In this document: positions 1-7,657 of the stretch, piece after piece
How the letters are laid out: each line of letters begins with the position of its first letter
How positions within the stretch are numbered: position 1 is the stretch's first letter
From: Listeria_A hofi
GTDB taxonomy: Bacteria; Bacillota; Bacilli; Lactobacillales; Listeriaceae
DNA: 64,000 bases
Direction: 5' to 3'
Assembly: GCF_963575615.1 (NCBI RefSeq)
Contig: NZ_CAUYTL010000008.1
Span: 1-64,000 of the forward strand
The notes under the pieces: generated by a model
The model's database searches: none
Seen by the model: only the letters and a program-made list of their open reading frames with translations
What the model was told of the DNA's origin: nothing
Made by a program: the position numbers and the translations under genes

Positions 1-74
1 CTTGAGCTAACAGTTCCTACTGCCAAGCCTGTAGTGGACTTTCACCACCTAGCATTTGCGCATGCTGGGCGCAC
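1..74 (-). mobile_element. Group IIC intron, 5' end (cut by window edge)
   Basis: Read on the minus strand from 74, the sequence starts GTGCGCCCAGCATGCG, which fits the GUGYG 5' end of group II introns. It continues with domain I-like elements: GGTGGTGAAAGTCCACTAC and then GGCAGTAGGAACTGTTAGC, both in the style of class C introns such as those of Bacillus and Oceanobacillus. The boundary lies directly after the U-tract of the terminator at 75-115. Insertion behind intrinsic terminators is the known habit of group IIC introns. The catalytic core and any reverse transcriptase lie outside the window. Confidence 0.8.
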
Positions 75-115
75 AAAAAAGAGGGTCTGGAAAGTAACAC
101 TCACCAAACCCTCTT
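75..115 (-). terminator. Rho-independent terminator of the NlpC/P60 gene
   Basis: Arms 79-90 and 104-115 pair (AAGAGGGT/ACCCTCTT core), followed on the minus strand by a run of T. It ends the NlpC/P60 gene and is the apparent docking site of the group IIC intron. Confidence 0.85.
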
Positions 116-120
116 ATTTT

Positions 121-780
121 TTAGAAATTAACTACACGACCGTAGCCTGCAATATATCGTTTCCAATATCCGCTTGAAATATTATCGTATTTTACGCCAT
201 TATTCTGTGCATTAATCATTTTGCCACTTCCAACATAAATACCAACATGTGCGATACCACTACCATAACTAAAGAACACCAAATCGCCTTCTTTTAGCTG
301 ATTCGCTTTAATTTTAGTTGATGCACTGTATTGTTGCTTCGCTGTACGTGGAATAACTTTATTGATGGACTGTTTGAAAACATAACTTGTATAGCCAGAA
401 CAGTCAAATGAAGTTGGGCCAGTTGCGCCCCATTTATATTTTTTCCCTAAATGTTTTTTTGCCTCGGTGTTCAGTGCCGTAAACGATTGCGCTTTGTATG
501 GTGCTAAGCATTTCCCTGATACATAGCCCACCTTGCCTTTGTAAGTAACACGGTACCAATTATTTTTTGTTTTAGCATTGAATGTAACAGTTGTTCCTGC
601 TTTATAATATCCAATAATCGCATATTTCACACTATCCCCAGTTCGAATATTGCTCTCCACAGTTGTCGTCATCTTGTAAGTTGTTGCCGCTTCCCCAGAC
701 TTCGGTAATATAAAAACACTTACTGCCAGAACGATTACAAGTAACAAAGCCATACATTTGGTTCTACACTTAAACGTCAA
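121..780 (-). CDS. Secreted SH3b-NlpC/P60 cell-wall hydrolase
   Basis: Likely a gamma-D-glutamyl-diamino acid endopeptidase that cuts peptidoglycan stem peptides outside the cell. Counting from the ATG at 789, residues 1-34 form a signal peptide, about 38-97 a bacterial SH3 domain, and 105-222 the NlpC/P60 domain with catalytic Cys130 (FDCSGY) and His181 (AHVGIYVG); Asn193 may be the third catalytic residue. I chose the TTG at 780 because the GGGAG ribosome site is 8 nt upstream of it but only 3 nt from the ATG at 789. At about 220 residues it is a short family member with one SH3 domain. It is monocistronic with its own terminator. Confidence 0.9.
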   Translation of the reverse strand: MTFKCRTKCMALLLVIVLAVSVFILPKSGEAATTYKMTTTVESNIRTGDSVKYAIIGYYKAGTTVTFNAKTKNNWYRVTYKGKVGYVSGKCLAPYKAQSFTALNTEAKKHLGKKYKWGATGPTSFDCSGYTSYVFKQSINKVIPRTAKQQYSASTKIKANQLKEGDLVFFSYGSGIAHVGIYVGSGKMINAQNNGVKYDNISSGYWKRYIAGYGRVVNF

Positions 781-878
781 AACATGCACTCCCTTTTCCC
801 CATTTACAACCCATCATACCAGATGCACATTACAGAGAAAATACAATATCGCGACAGTCCCTTTAAATCCAAAAGTTA

Positions 879-940
879 TTTTTCATCAAATTCTAATCTA
901 ACTCACAGCAAATTTTTTTCTCCGAAGTTTATTATATATT
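879..940 (+). promoter_or_regulatory. Conserved promoter region of LhrC-like sRNA copy A
   Basis: A block TTTTTCATCAAATTCTAATC (879-898) followed by TCACAG recurs in front of all three LhrC-like copies (also 2312-2343 and, inverted, 38511-38544). A -10 hexamer TATATT lies at 935-940. In L. monocytogenes lhrC promoters depend on LisR, so this block is a candidate LisR box; that is inference. Confidence 0.55.
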
Positions 941-943
941 CAT

Positions 944-1050
944 AAGCTAACAACAAGCAATAAATTTTCATACTTTCCCTTAAGAATGAAAATCCCAAAC
1001 TCCCTTTTTGACCACCGCGGTTACTCCCTTTTCCGCGGTGGTTTTTATTT
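944..1050 (+). ncRNA. lhrC: LhrC-like small RNA, copy A
   Basis: A roughly 105-nt transcript is predicted from about 944 to the terminator at 1011-1050. It has the LhrC layout: a hairpin ATTTTCAT...ATGAAAAT whose loop holds TTTCCC, a single-stranded stretch with AACTCCC, and a strong terminator (arms ACCACCGCGG/CCGCGGTGGT) whose loop holds ACTCCC. LhrC-family RNAs use repeated UCCC motifs to block ribosome sites of envelope-protein mRNAs through Hfq-independent or Hfq-aided pairing. Two more copies are in this window, and the similarity to copy B continues past the terminator. Confidence 0.75.
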
Positions 1051-1217
1051 ATGTTTTTTTAGGTCTTCAACCAATTCCCAACCCAGAAGTTGCCACCACG
1101 CCTCAGCGTTTGTCGCTTCGCTGAAAGCACAAACTAGCTTTTCCGTGATGTTTTGCGTTTACTTTTCACGAACGATATCTAATTTCTAATTTTTTGTTAA
1201 AAATTTTTAATAATAAC

Positions 1218-1246
1218 TTGAAACCGATTACAAAAGATGTTATATT
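1218..1246 (+). promoter_or_regulatory. Promoter with overlapping CcpA cre site
   Basis: The -35 TTGAAA (1218-1223) and -10 TATATT (1241-1246) are 17 bp apart. The sequence TGAAACCGATTACA (1219-1232) matches the cre consensus TGWAANCGNTNWCA at every position and overlaps the -35. This predicts carbon catabolite repression of the downstream RAT-controlled gene. Confidence 0.8.
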
Positions 1247-1281
1247 GGAGCTAATAAATTTTTGAATTACATATATCCTTT

Positions 1282-1372
1282 ATGGATTGTTACCGTTTAC
1301 TCGGGCATAACCTAAATGGATTTGAAGTGGCTTTTTTGATGCCTCCTCGAATTTGTTTGGGTTTCTTTTTTT
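1282..1372 (+). promoter_or_regulatory. RAT antiterminator (LicT/BglG type) with overlapping terminator
   Basis: GGATTGTTACCG (1284-1295) and CGGGCATAACCTAAA (1302-1316) form the RAT hairpin recognised by BglG/LicT/SacY antiterminators. Its 3' half overlaps a terminator in which AACCTAAATGGATT (1309-1322) pairs with AATTTGTTTGGGTT (1350-1363), followed by a T-run. Such elements normally precede beta-glucoside or sucrose PTS genes. Here the only gene behind it is the phosphatase lipoprotein. No LicT-type gene is present in the window. Confidence 0.8.
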
Positions 1373-1443
1373 GAGTAGTGCACCAGTTTTCAACAGTTTC
1401 CCTCAACTGTCGAGATAAAATTTTAACAAAAAGGAGCAAAAAG

Positions 1444-2262
1444 ATGAAAAAGCAGATGTTAAAGATTTTAATGTTGGTTTGTAGTTTGTTGCTAGTGGTT
1501 GGTTGTAGTAATACGAGCGCTGATACGAAGGACAAGGATACCGCGGCAAAAGATGGAACAGTTACATTTTACGTTGTGAGACACGGAAAAACGATGCTTA
1601 ACACGACAGATCGTGTGCAAGGTTGGTCTGATGCAGTGCTGACTCCTGCTGGTGAAGAAGTTGTTACAGATGCAGGAAAAGGCTTGAAAGATGTCAAGTT
1701 TGGCTCAGCTTACAGTAGTGATAGCGGCCGAGCAATCCAGACGGCTGATATTATTTTGAAAGAAAATAAGAAATCTGACGGTGTGAAACTAAAGACTGAT
1801 CCGCGCTTCCGTGAGTTTAATTTTGGCACATATGAAGGCGATTTAAACCACAACATGTGGACCGATATTGCAAAAAGCCAGGGCAAAACATTGGAGCAAT
1901 GGCAAAGTGAAGGCGTCTCACCAAAGAATTTTGCGAACAGCGTAGCCAAGTTGGATAAAGAACGCGTGAAAGACAACACCAACTGGCCGGCCGAAGATTA
2001 TGCAACAATTACCGCACGATTACAAGATGGCATTAATGAAGTGGCGAAAAAAGAAAGCAAAAAAGGAGATCACAATGTACTCCTAGTATCCCATGGTTTG
2101 AGCATTGGCGCTCTACTTGACAGCATTTCACCAGGCTACAAACTACCAGATGGCGGTTTAAAAAATGCGAGTGTCACAAAAATCGAATACAAAGATGGCA
2201 AATTCACAATTGGAGATGTTAACGACTTAAGTTATGTCGAAAATGGCGCGAAAGAAAAATAA
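1444..2262 (+). CDS. Histidine phosphatase (phosphoglycerate-mutase fold) lipoprotein
   Basis: The 272-residue protein begins with a lipoprotein signal (LLVVGC lipobox, Cys about 21), so it is probably anchored on the outer face of the membrane. A histidine-phosphatase domain follows, with VVRHGKT near residue 45 carrying the phosphorylated His and VSHG near the C-terminal end. The substrate cannot be read from sequence. Start is the ATG behind AAAAAGGAG, giving an intact signal peptide; the upstream in-frame ATG at 1378 lies just past the RAT terminator and lacks a ribosome site. Expression should respond both to CcpA and to a sugar-PTS-controlled antiterminator. Two LhrC-like RNAs flank it on the same strand. 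Confidence 0.85.
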   Translation: MKKQMLKILMLVCSLLLVVGCSNTSADTKDKDTAAKDGTVTFYVVRHGKTMLNTTDRVQGWSDAVLTPAGEEVVTDAGKGLKDVKFGSAYSSDSGRAIQTADIILKENKKSDGVKLKTDPRFREFNFGTYEGDLNHNMWTDIAKSQGKTLEQWQSEGVSPKNFANSVAKLDKERVKDNTNWPAEDYATITARLQDGINEVAKKESKKGDHNVLLVSHGLSIGALLDSISPGYKLPDGGLKNASVTKIEYKDGKFTIGDVNDLSYVENGAKEK

Positions 2263-2268
2263 ACCCCA

Positions 2269-2315
2269 AATAGACTTGGTTCTCACAATGCAATTACGAG
2301 CGCCGAGTCTATTTT
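2269..2315 (+). terminator. Terminator of the phosphatase lipoprotein gene
   Basis: Arms AATAGACTTGG (2269-2279) and CCGAGTCTATT (2303-2313) pair with one G-U, followed by T residues. It separates the gene from LhrC-like copy B. Confidence 0.8.
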
Positions 2316-2375
2316 TCATTAAATTCTAATCTGTATCACAGCTAAATTTCGCCAACGACCGTTATTATATAGTTA

Positions 2376-2476
2376 TAAGCTAACAAATTAAATTTTTATT
2401 CTTTCCCCTGAGAATAAAATCCCAAACTCCCTTTTTGACCACCGCGGTTACTCCCTTTTCCGCGGTGGTTTTTATT
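2376..2476 (+). ncRNA. lhrC: LhrC-like small RNA, copy B
   Basis: This is about 100 nt with the same plan as copy A: a hairpin with TTTCCCC in its loop, a linker with AACTCCC, and a terminator with arms 2438-2447 and 2460-2469 and ACTCCC in the loop. The upstream block at 2312-2343 matches copies A and C, and a TATATAG-like -10 lies near 2366-2372. Homology to copy A runs on after the terminator into AATTCCCAAC near 2500, so A and B are direct repeats on either side of the phosphatase gene. Confidence 0.75.
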
Positions 2477-2581
2477 TGTAGTTTTTTAAGCCTTTAACTA
2501 ATTCCCAACACAGGAATATTCGCCTTACCTCAGCGATGCGACAAATGCTTAGATGCTAGGCAAAGCTAAGTGTTTATAATA

Positions 2582-3163
2582 TTACACTTTATTCTGTTGC
2601 TCCGTTTTATTCCACCACGCTTCTTTTACGAGCTTTTCAATGATATTTTCTTTAAATCTTTTTTTGAGAACTTTAGCTGGAACTCCACCGACGATAGCAT
2701 ATGGCGGGACATCTTTGGTTACTACAGCGCCGGCTGCAAGTATAGCTCCATCACCGATATGTACGCCTTGCATAACGATAACGTTACCGCCTACCCAGAC
2801 ATCATTTCCTATTACTGGCGGATTCTGAAAGTTGTCCCATTCCTCGTTATTATAAGTAAATGGTGATGTTGATACTTTGTCTATTGGATGCTCATTTAAG
2901 CCGATTTGGCAGTATGGGGCAATGGAGCAATATTTTCCGATAGTTCCTGAGGCAATAATCGTTCCTTTATTGACATAAGAATAGTCTCCAATACTGACAT
3001 TGTTACCGATAATGACATCTTTATTAATCCAGCACTCCTTTCCCAACTTCACATTCACGCCAATTTGACTGGAATTAATTTTGTTTTTTGGAAATCTTTT
3101 TCTACATTTAATCAAATTTATATATCCTAGTAGGCCTAGTGGCATGTATTGCTTCAAATTCAT
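2582..3163 (-). CDS. Hexapeptide-repeat acyltransferase (LbH family)
   Basis: Residues 30-175 carry the imperfect [LIV]-G-x-x-x-x hexapeptide pattern of a left-handed beta-helix acyltransferase (VIIGNNVSIGD, GTIGKYCSIA, PVIGNDVWVGG, VHIGDGAILAAGAVVTKDV, VGGVPAKVLKKRF). His near residue 112 in GLNEHPID is the usual catalytic position of the maltose/xenobiotic acetyltransferase branch. Such enzymes acetylate sugars, often of surface polysaccharide or teichoic acid, but the substrate is not determinable here. It stands alone between an sRNA and dacA. Confidence 0.8.
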   Translation of the reverse strand: MNLKQYMPLGLLGYINLIKCRKRFPKNKINSSQIGVNVKLGKECWINKDVIIGNNVSIGDYSYVNKGTIIASGTIGKYCSIAPYCQIGLNEHPIDKVSTSPFTYNNEEWDNFQNPPVIGNDVWVGGNVIVMQGVHIGDGAILAAGAVVTKDVPPYAIVGGVPAKVLKKRFKENIIEKLVKEAWWNKTEQQNKV

Positions 3164-3298
3164 ATAGTAGCTCCCCCAGTATTTTTACACACAATGAGTA
3201 CGTCTATTCCTATAGATATTATAACGGAGCTTTATTTTCAACACAAATAGGGTTATTAAATATTTTAGACTCCTTTTGTGTTTATATGTGGATTCACA

Positions 3299-3336
3299 AA
3301 AAAACTGAGCTCGATTTTACATTGAGCTCAGTTCTA
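3299..3336 (-). terminator. Terminator of dacA
   Basis: ACTGAGCTC and GAGCTCAGT arms are followed by a T-run on the minus strand, just beyond the dacA stop codon. Confidence 0.85.
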
Positions 3337-3337
3337 T

Positions 3338-4666
3338 TTATTTAAACCAACCACTTATTCCATCCACGACATAATTCCAAATTCCTGTGAAAAAGTCGCC
3401 AATACTGTATAACATGAGCATAAACCAGTTTGCTTCATCAACATTGTCTTTCGTAACGACATTGATTGTATCAGTTTTTTTGCCATCTACATAGCCTAAA
3501 GTGTCACCATCTTTTAGTTGAACTGTCATGATGCCTACCTTTGTGTCTTTTTTCACCGGTGCATCTATTGTTTTTTCGTCCAACATCACTTTTTCAACTA
3601 GTTTTGGTTCTGTTGTTGTTTTTGGAACGACAATCTTCACAGCATCTTTTGTGATTAGATTAACGCTGTCTTCTTTGCCTTTGTTAACCGCGATTGTTTC
3701 TTTCACCGCTGTATCTGCTTTACGGACTTCCATTACTTTAAAATTATTAAAAGCATAGTCGAGCATTTTATTGGTTTCATTAAAACGCGTTTTGTCATGT
3801 GCGCTCGTGCCACCATTGGCATGCATGACTACTGTAATCACTCGCATACCATCTTGAACAGCTGTTGCCGTGAGACATTGTCCTGCATAATCAGTCGTTC
3901 CTGTTTTCAAACCATCCACGCCTGCTCTTGCATAGATCAAGCCAGGTAATAACCAATTCCAGTTCGTCATATCGATTTGATCGCTAGTTCCTTCACGGAA
4001 TTTCTTTTTCGCGATACTCGATGTTTTCAGAACATCTGGATAGTCTTGAATAATGTGCTGTGCTAATTTTGCCATGCCGCGCGCCGTCATTTTGTTCTCA
4101 TCCGTTGCGCTCCCGACAGAGAATTTACCTTTTAAATCGGAATTATTAAGACCGGTTGCATTGACAAATTGATGTTCACCAAGCTTTAAATCATCTGCTT
4201 TTTTGTTCATCATGTCGACAAACTTAGCCTCAGATCCAGCCATTTTCTCAGCGACTGCTATAGCCGCTCCGTTTGCGGAATAAATCGCGATAGCCTGATA
4301 GAGTTCTTCAACAGAGTACTCTTCTCCACGTCTTAGTGGCACATTCGATAGTGAACGATCTTGTGAAATCTCGTATGCATAATCAGAAATTTTGACTTTG
4401 TCGTCCCATTTCAGCTTACCATTTGCTACGGCTTCCGAAATTAAGTATTCATTCATCATTTTGGTCATTGACGCAATCCCCATTAACTGGTCTGCATTTT
4501 TACCGTATAAAATTTTTCCTGTGCCTTCTTCAATTGTAATTGCTGCATTTGCATTGACTGCTGGTGGCGCTACTGCCGCATCTGCCGTCATCGGGCCATG
4601 TACTAAACTACTCATTGCCAAAGTTGCCGCTAAAAAGACGACTCCTAATTTCGAAAAAATTCTCAC
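3338..4666 (-). CDS. dacA: D-alanyl-D-alanine carboxypeptidase (PBP5-type)
   Basis: This low-molecular-weight penicillin-binding protein trims the terminal D-Ala from peptidoglycan pentapeptides at the outer membrane face. A signal peptide (1-31) is followed by the SxxK motif SMTK at 66-69, SxN in YSANG near 128 and KTG in LKTGTTDYAG near 256. A PBP5 C-terminal domain follows, and the last 25 residues look like the amphipathic membrane anchor. The length of 442 matches DacA. The start is GTG behind GGAGCGG. It corresponds by position to lmo2754. Confidence 0.93.
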   Translation of the reverse strand: MRIFSKLGVVFLAATLAMSSLVHGPMTADAAVAPPAVNANAAITIEEGTGKILYGKNADQLMGIASMTKMMNEYLISEAVANGKLKWDDKVKISDYAYEISQDRSLSNVPLRRGEEYSVEELYQAIAIYSANGAAIAVAEKMAGSEAKFVDMMNKKADDLKLGEHQFVNATGLNNSDLKGKFSVGSATDENKMTARGMAKLAQHIIQDYPDVLKTSSIAKKKFREGTSDQIDMTNWNWLLPGLIYARAGVDGLKTGTTDYAGQCLTATAVQDGMRVITVVMHANGGTSAHDKTRFNETNKMLDYAFNNFKVMEVRKADTAVKETIAVNKGKEDSVNLITKDAVKIVVPKTTTEPKLVEKVMLDEKTIDAPVKKDTKVGIMTVQLKDGDTLGYVDGKKTDTINVVTKDNVDEANWFMLMLYSIGDFFTGIWNYVVDGISGWFK

Positions 4667-4805
4667 CTTACCGCTCCTTCACGCTCTTTTTTATTATTTA
4701 ACATTCAAGATTAATCTCCCTTAACCTCTTGAAAGATGATTTACAAGTCATAGACACTTCACTATTCTATCATGAATTAAATAGCGAGTGTAAAATCTTT
4801 AGAAA

Positions 4806-6503
4806 TTATTTAACTATTGGGAGCAAAATGTGGGACGGATGTTCTGCATCATGAAAAACGGTTTGATTAGCAATAACACTCTCGGTCGTATCAATAAAGC
4901 TAGCTCCAGTATTTGGATTAGCATCAAAACGAGGAAAGTTGCTTGAGGATATCTCAACACGAATAGCGTGCCCTTTTAAAAATACATTACTCGTCGACCA
5001 TAAATTAATAGTATATTTATGCAACCCGTTTTGTACATTATTACCATGTTGTTTAGAAGCACGGATAATGCCCTCTGTAAGGTTATAGGCCATTCCATCT
5101 GGCATAACATCGATTAATTTAGCTGTGAAATCTGTATTTATAGCATCCGTTTTAGCCCATAATACGACTTCCACAGGACCTGTAACCTCGATTTCTTCGC
5201 TAAGGGGCGCTGTTGTGTAGCATAAAATGTCCTCTCTCTGCTCTAAATCACGTTGATCACGTGGACCGTCAGCTTGAATAGCTTTATGAAGCGTTCCACC
5301 GCCGTGAGATGGAACTGGGTTTTCCGGATCATAAGCAAAATTATCACTTTTTTCAGTTGCTTTAGGACGTTTAAAATCCGCTGTGCCATCGCCATCCATC
5401 GTATTCGCCCTACCTTCACTATGGAAATATAATGGTGTGAAATTTGTGTTTTCCAGTGGCCAGTTTTTAGCTCCCTGCCATTTATTAATTCCCATCGTAA
5501 AAATTTGAATCGGAGCTGTATGTGGCAGTTCCTCACCTTTTAGCCAGTGATTAAACCATTCAAGGTGGCGCGCATGCATACTAGCCTCTCCCCAAGAATC
5601 AGCTGCTGTTCCAAAATTCCGGTCCCCAATCATCGAGATGAAATTGCCATGCGTCCATGGGCCAATCACGAGTTTATCTCCTAAGCCTTGGCGGTGACCT
5701 CCTAAGAAGTTCGCAATCGTCTTATCTAAGAAGCAATCATACCACCCCCCAATGTGTAAACCAGGTGTTTTCACTCTGTCGTAATTATCCTTTACACTTG
5801 TATTTTTCCAATGCGGATGATCTAGTGGGTAGTCGAGAATCTCTGTGAAATATGGCATAGCTCCAGTATCTTTAATTGGTGGCCAAGCATTAATCGGCTT
5901 AAATTTATACCATTCCTCCAAATTATCGAGATCCTTCTCTAATTGCTGAAACGCTTTTTCTTGCTCTTTTGGATCAGTAATATGTCGCGTAATTAAATCT
6001 GGCAAAATAGACTCGATGCTCCAAGAAGCCCATGCACCAAGCTCAAGGGTACCATCGTGATCATTAAAAACATCTGTCATATTATTCTGTGACATAGTCG
6101 GAACAATTACTTTTAAGCTTGGTGGCTCTGCCATCGCAGCTAATAATTGCGTATAGCCATAATAGGATAATCCAAACATACCCACTTTCCCATTTGCTTG
6201 CGGTAGTTTTGCAGCCCATTCTACAGTATCATAGCCATCATTTGCCTCATTGATGTAGGGCACAAACTCCCCTTCTGAACTGAAACGTCCTCGCACGTCC
6301 TGCACAACAACAATATAACCATTCTCAGCTAATACATCTGGTCGTAAGAAATGCAACCCAAAAATCTTGCTATATGGAAGTCTTGTTAGTAAGACTGGAA
6401 ATTCGCCGTCCGCTTCTGGTCTGTAGACATCTGCATACAATGTCACGCCGTCTCTCATTTTTGCTGGGACATCTTTCTCGATCTTAATTTTACAATGTTT
6501 CAC
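4806..6503 (-). CDS. CocE/NonD family hydrolase (X-Pro dipeptidyl-peptidase S15-like)
   Basis: A cytoplasmic alpha/beta hydrolase of 565 residues without signal peptide. The nucleophile elbow GLSYYG is near residue 113, the likely acid lies in GGWYDCF near 256 and the His in IGPWTHG near 286. A C-terminal jelly-roll (PepX_C-like) domain fills about 330-565. The family cleaves acyl esters, amides or X-Pro dipeptides and the substrate is unknown. The start is a GTG that lies inside a perfect parS palindrome (6496-6511), with AGAAGGAGG upstream. It corresponds by position to lmo2755. Confidence 0.88.
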   Translation of the reverse strand: MKHCKIKIEKDVPAKMRDGVTLYADVYRPEADGEFPVLLTRLPYSKIFGLHFLRPDVLAENGYIVVVQDVRGRFSSEGEFVPYINEANDGYDTVEWAAKLPQANGKVGMFGLSYYGYTQLLAAMAEPPSLKVIVPTMSQNNMTDVFNDHDGTLELGAWASWSIESILPDLITRHITDPKEQEKAFQQLEKDLDNLEEWYKFKPINAWPPIKDTGAMPYFTEILDYPLDHPHWKNTSVKDNYDRVKTPGLHIGGWYDCFLDKTIANFLGGHRQGLGDKLVIGPWTHGNFISMIGDRNFGTAADSWGEASMHARHLEWFNHWLKGEELPHTAPIQIFTMGINKWQGAKNWPLENTNFTPLYFHSEGRANTMDGDGTADFKRPKATEKSDNFAYDPENPVPSHGGGTLHKAIQADGPRDQRDLEQREDILCYTTAPLSEEIEVTGPVEVVLWAKTDAINTDFTAKLIDVMPDGMAYNLTEGIIRASKQHGNNVQNGLHKYTINLWSTSNVFLKGHAIRVEISSSNFPRFDANPNTGASFIDTTESVIANQTVFHDAEHPSHILLPIVK

Positions 6504-6511
6504 GTGAAACA
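6496..6511. promoter_or_regulatory. parS site (ParB/Spo0J binding)
   Basis: TGTTTCACGTGAAACA is identical to the Firmicute parS consensus and is a perfect 16-bp palindrome. It covers the GTG start of the hydrolase gene. ParB bound here would nucleate origin segregation complexes and could affect initiation of that gene. Confidence 0.9.
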
Positions 6512-6581
6512 GCCTCCTTCTCTATCTATCATTGTTTCGTATTCTGCCTTAAGAGTCAAGAAAAGCGCGCAACAAAAACCA

Positions 6582-6625
6582 GTGTACTCCTGATTTGGGC
6601 GACAGAAATACACTGGTATATTGTT
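6582..6625 (-). terminator. Terminator of the DUF1761 gene
   Basis: ACCAGTGTA and TACACTGGT arms are followed by a T-rich stretch on the minus strand, immediately downstream of the gene ending at 6628. Confidence 0.75.
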
Positions 6626-6627
6626 AA

Positions 6628-7005
6628 TTAAGAAAAAAGCGCAACACTAGTTGTCATAATCATGATGGTAATTAATTTGTAACTCTCGTTAATCAAAATC
6701 AACCTGAATGGCTTCATTTCAAACATATAATTCTTGATTGCAGATAGAATTGCAATACCCGCAACCAATAGACCTCCCAAATAAATGTTTAAGTCTAAAT
6801 GAATTAAAACAAAGCTCACGACTACAGCTACAGCCATTTCGGCAATAAGTGTTACAATCATTGGCGTTATCGGTGATGATTTTTGAACTGTTTCTGAATT
6901 AATTCCTACAGCCTCCATCCATACCTTCCCAAAAAGTACAGAATACCACAATGCTCCAACGGCAAAGGCTACTAATCCAGCTAATAATGCAATAATGATG
7001 TTCAT
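6628..7005 (-). CDS. DUF1761 family membrane protein
   Basis: A 125-residue integral membrane protein with about four hydrophobic segments (4-24, 47-68, 74-92, 105-123) and an early WYSVLFGKVWM motif typical of DUF1761 proteins. The function is unknown. The ribosome site GAAGGGGGA precedes the ATG. It sits between the hydrolase and a cupin gene in the same orientation, with its own terminator. Confidence 0.75.
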   Translation of the reverse strand: MNIIIALLAGLVAFAVGALWYSVLFGKVWMEAVGINSETVQKSSPITPMIVTLIAEMAVAVVVSFVLIHLDLNIYLGGLLVAGIAILSAIKNYMFEMKPFRLILINESYKLITIMIMTTSVALFS

Positions 7006-7078
7006 GTATATCCCCCTTCATGTAATAACTATATTAGCATGTTGGGGCGAATTTAACATCATTAATTTATTGGTAAAG

Positions 7079-7462
7079 CTATTCATGTTCATGCAAAATC
7101 AAATCAAGTGGTACTGGTCCAGCAATTCCAATGAATACAAAATCGGTTGTCTCAGTGTTCTTCATCCCATGTTTCTCACCAGGTCTTGCTACGCACACCA
7201 TTCCTTTTGAAATTTCAACAGATTCGCCACACTCGGGATAGTAGGTGCCTGAATCTCCATCAATACAAATCCAAATATCATCTGCTTGTTCATGGGAATG
7301 AAAATATAATTCTTGACCCGGCTTCAAACACCATACAGCACCGACTGTTTGTCCTGTTTCGTAAAAAATATTTTTCTTAGCTTGGTTATTATCGAAAGAC
7401 TTGATTTCATTTACATCAAAAATACGATTTTGGTAATCTTGTACTTTCTTCGCAAACATCAT
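7079..7462 (-). CDS. Single-domain cupin protein
   Basis: A 127-residue beta-barrel protein with cupin motif 1 GQELYFHSHEQADDIWICIDG near 54-74 and motif 2 PGEKHGMKN near 95-103. These give metal ligands His-x-His and a later His, so a metal-binding small-molecule enzyme or sensor is likely; the substrate is unknown. The ATG at 7462 is favoured because AGAGGAG is 9 nt upstream. An earlier ATG at 7471 overlaps the ribosome site. Confidence 0.75.
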   Translation of the reverse strand: MMFAKKVQDYQNRIFDVNEIKSFDNNQAKKNIFYETGQTVGAVWCLKPGQELYFHSHEQADDIWICIDGDSGTYYPECGESVEISKGMVCVARPGEKHGMKNTETTDFVFIGIAGPVPLDLILHEHE

Positions 7463-7657
7463 ATGAAGCATCTCCTCTCGAATTTGTGATTATATTCACA
7501 AATATTATTTTACACTTGAGGAGCGGATAAATCTTTGTTTCTTTAAGCTAATTTTATGCTACTTTTTTATTTAAATGGAATAAAAAAGTTTATATATTTG
7601 CTCACAAGATTGTTTCCAGTGACTAGATTACCTCTGCCTTTCGTTTATAATGACTGA

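Noticed and set aside
986..1189. A 67-codon frame on the plus strand
   Set aside because: It overlaps the LhrC-like RNA and its terminator and has no ribosome site.
2570..2866. A 98-codon plus-strand frame opposite the acyltransferase
   Set aside because: It is an antisense shadow of a gene with clear hexapeptide repeats.
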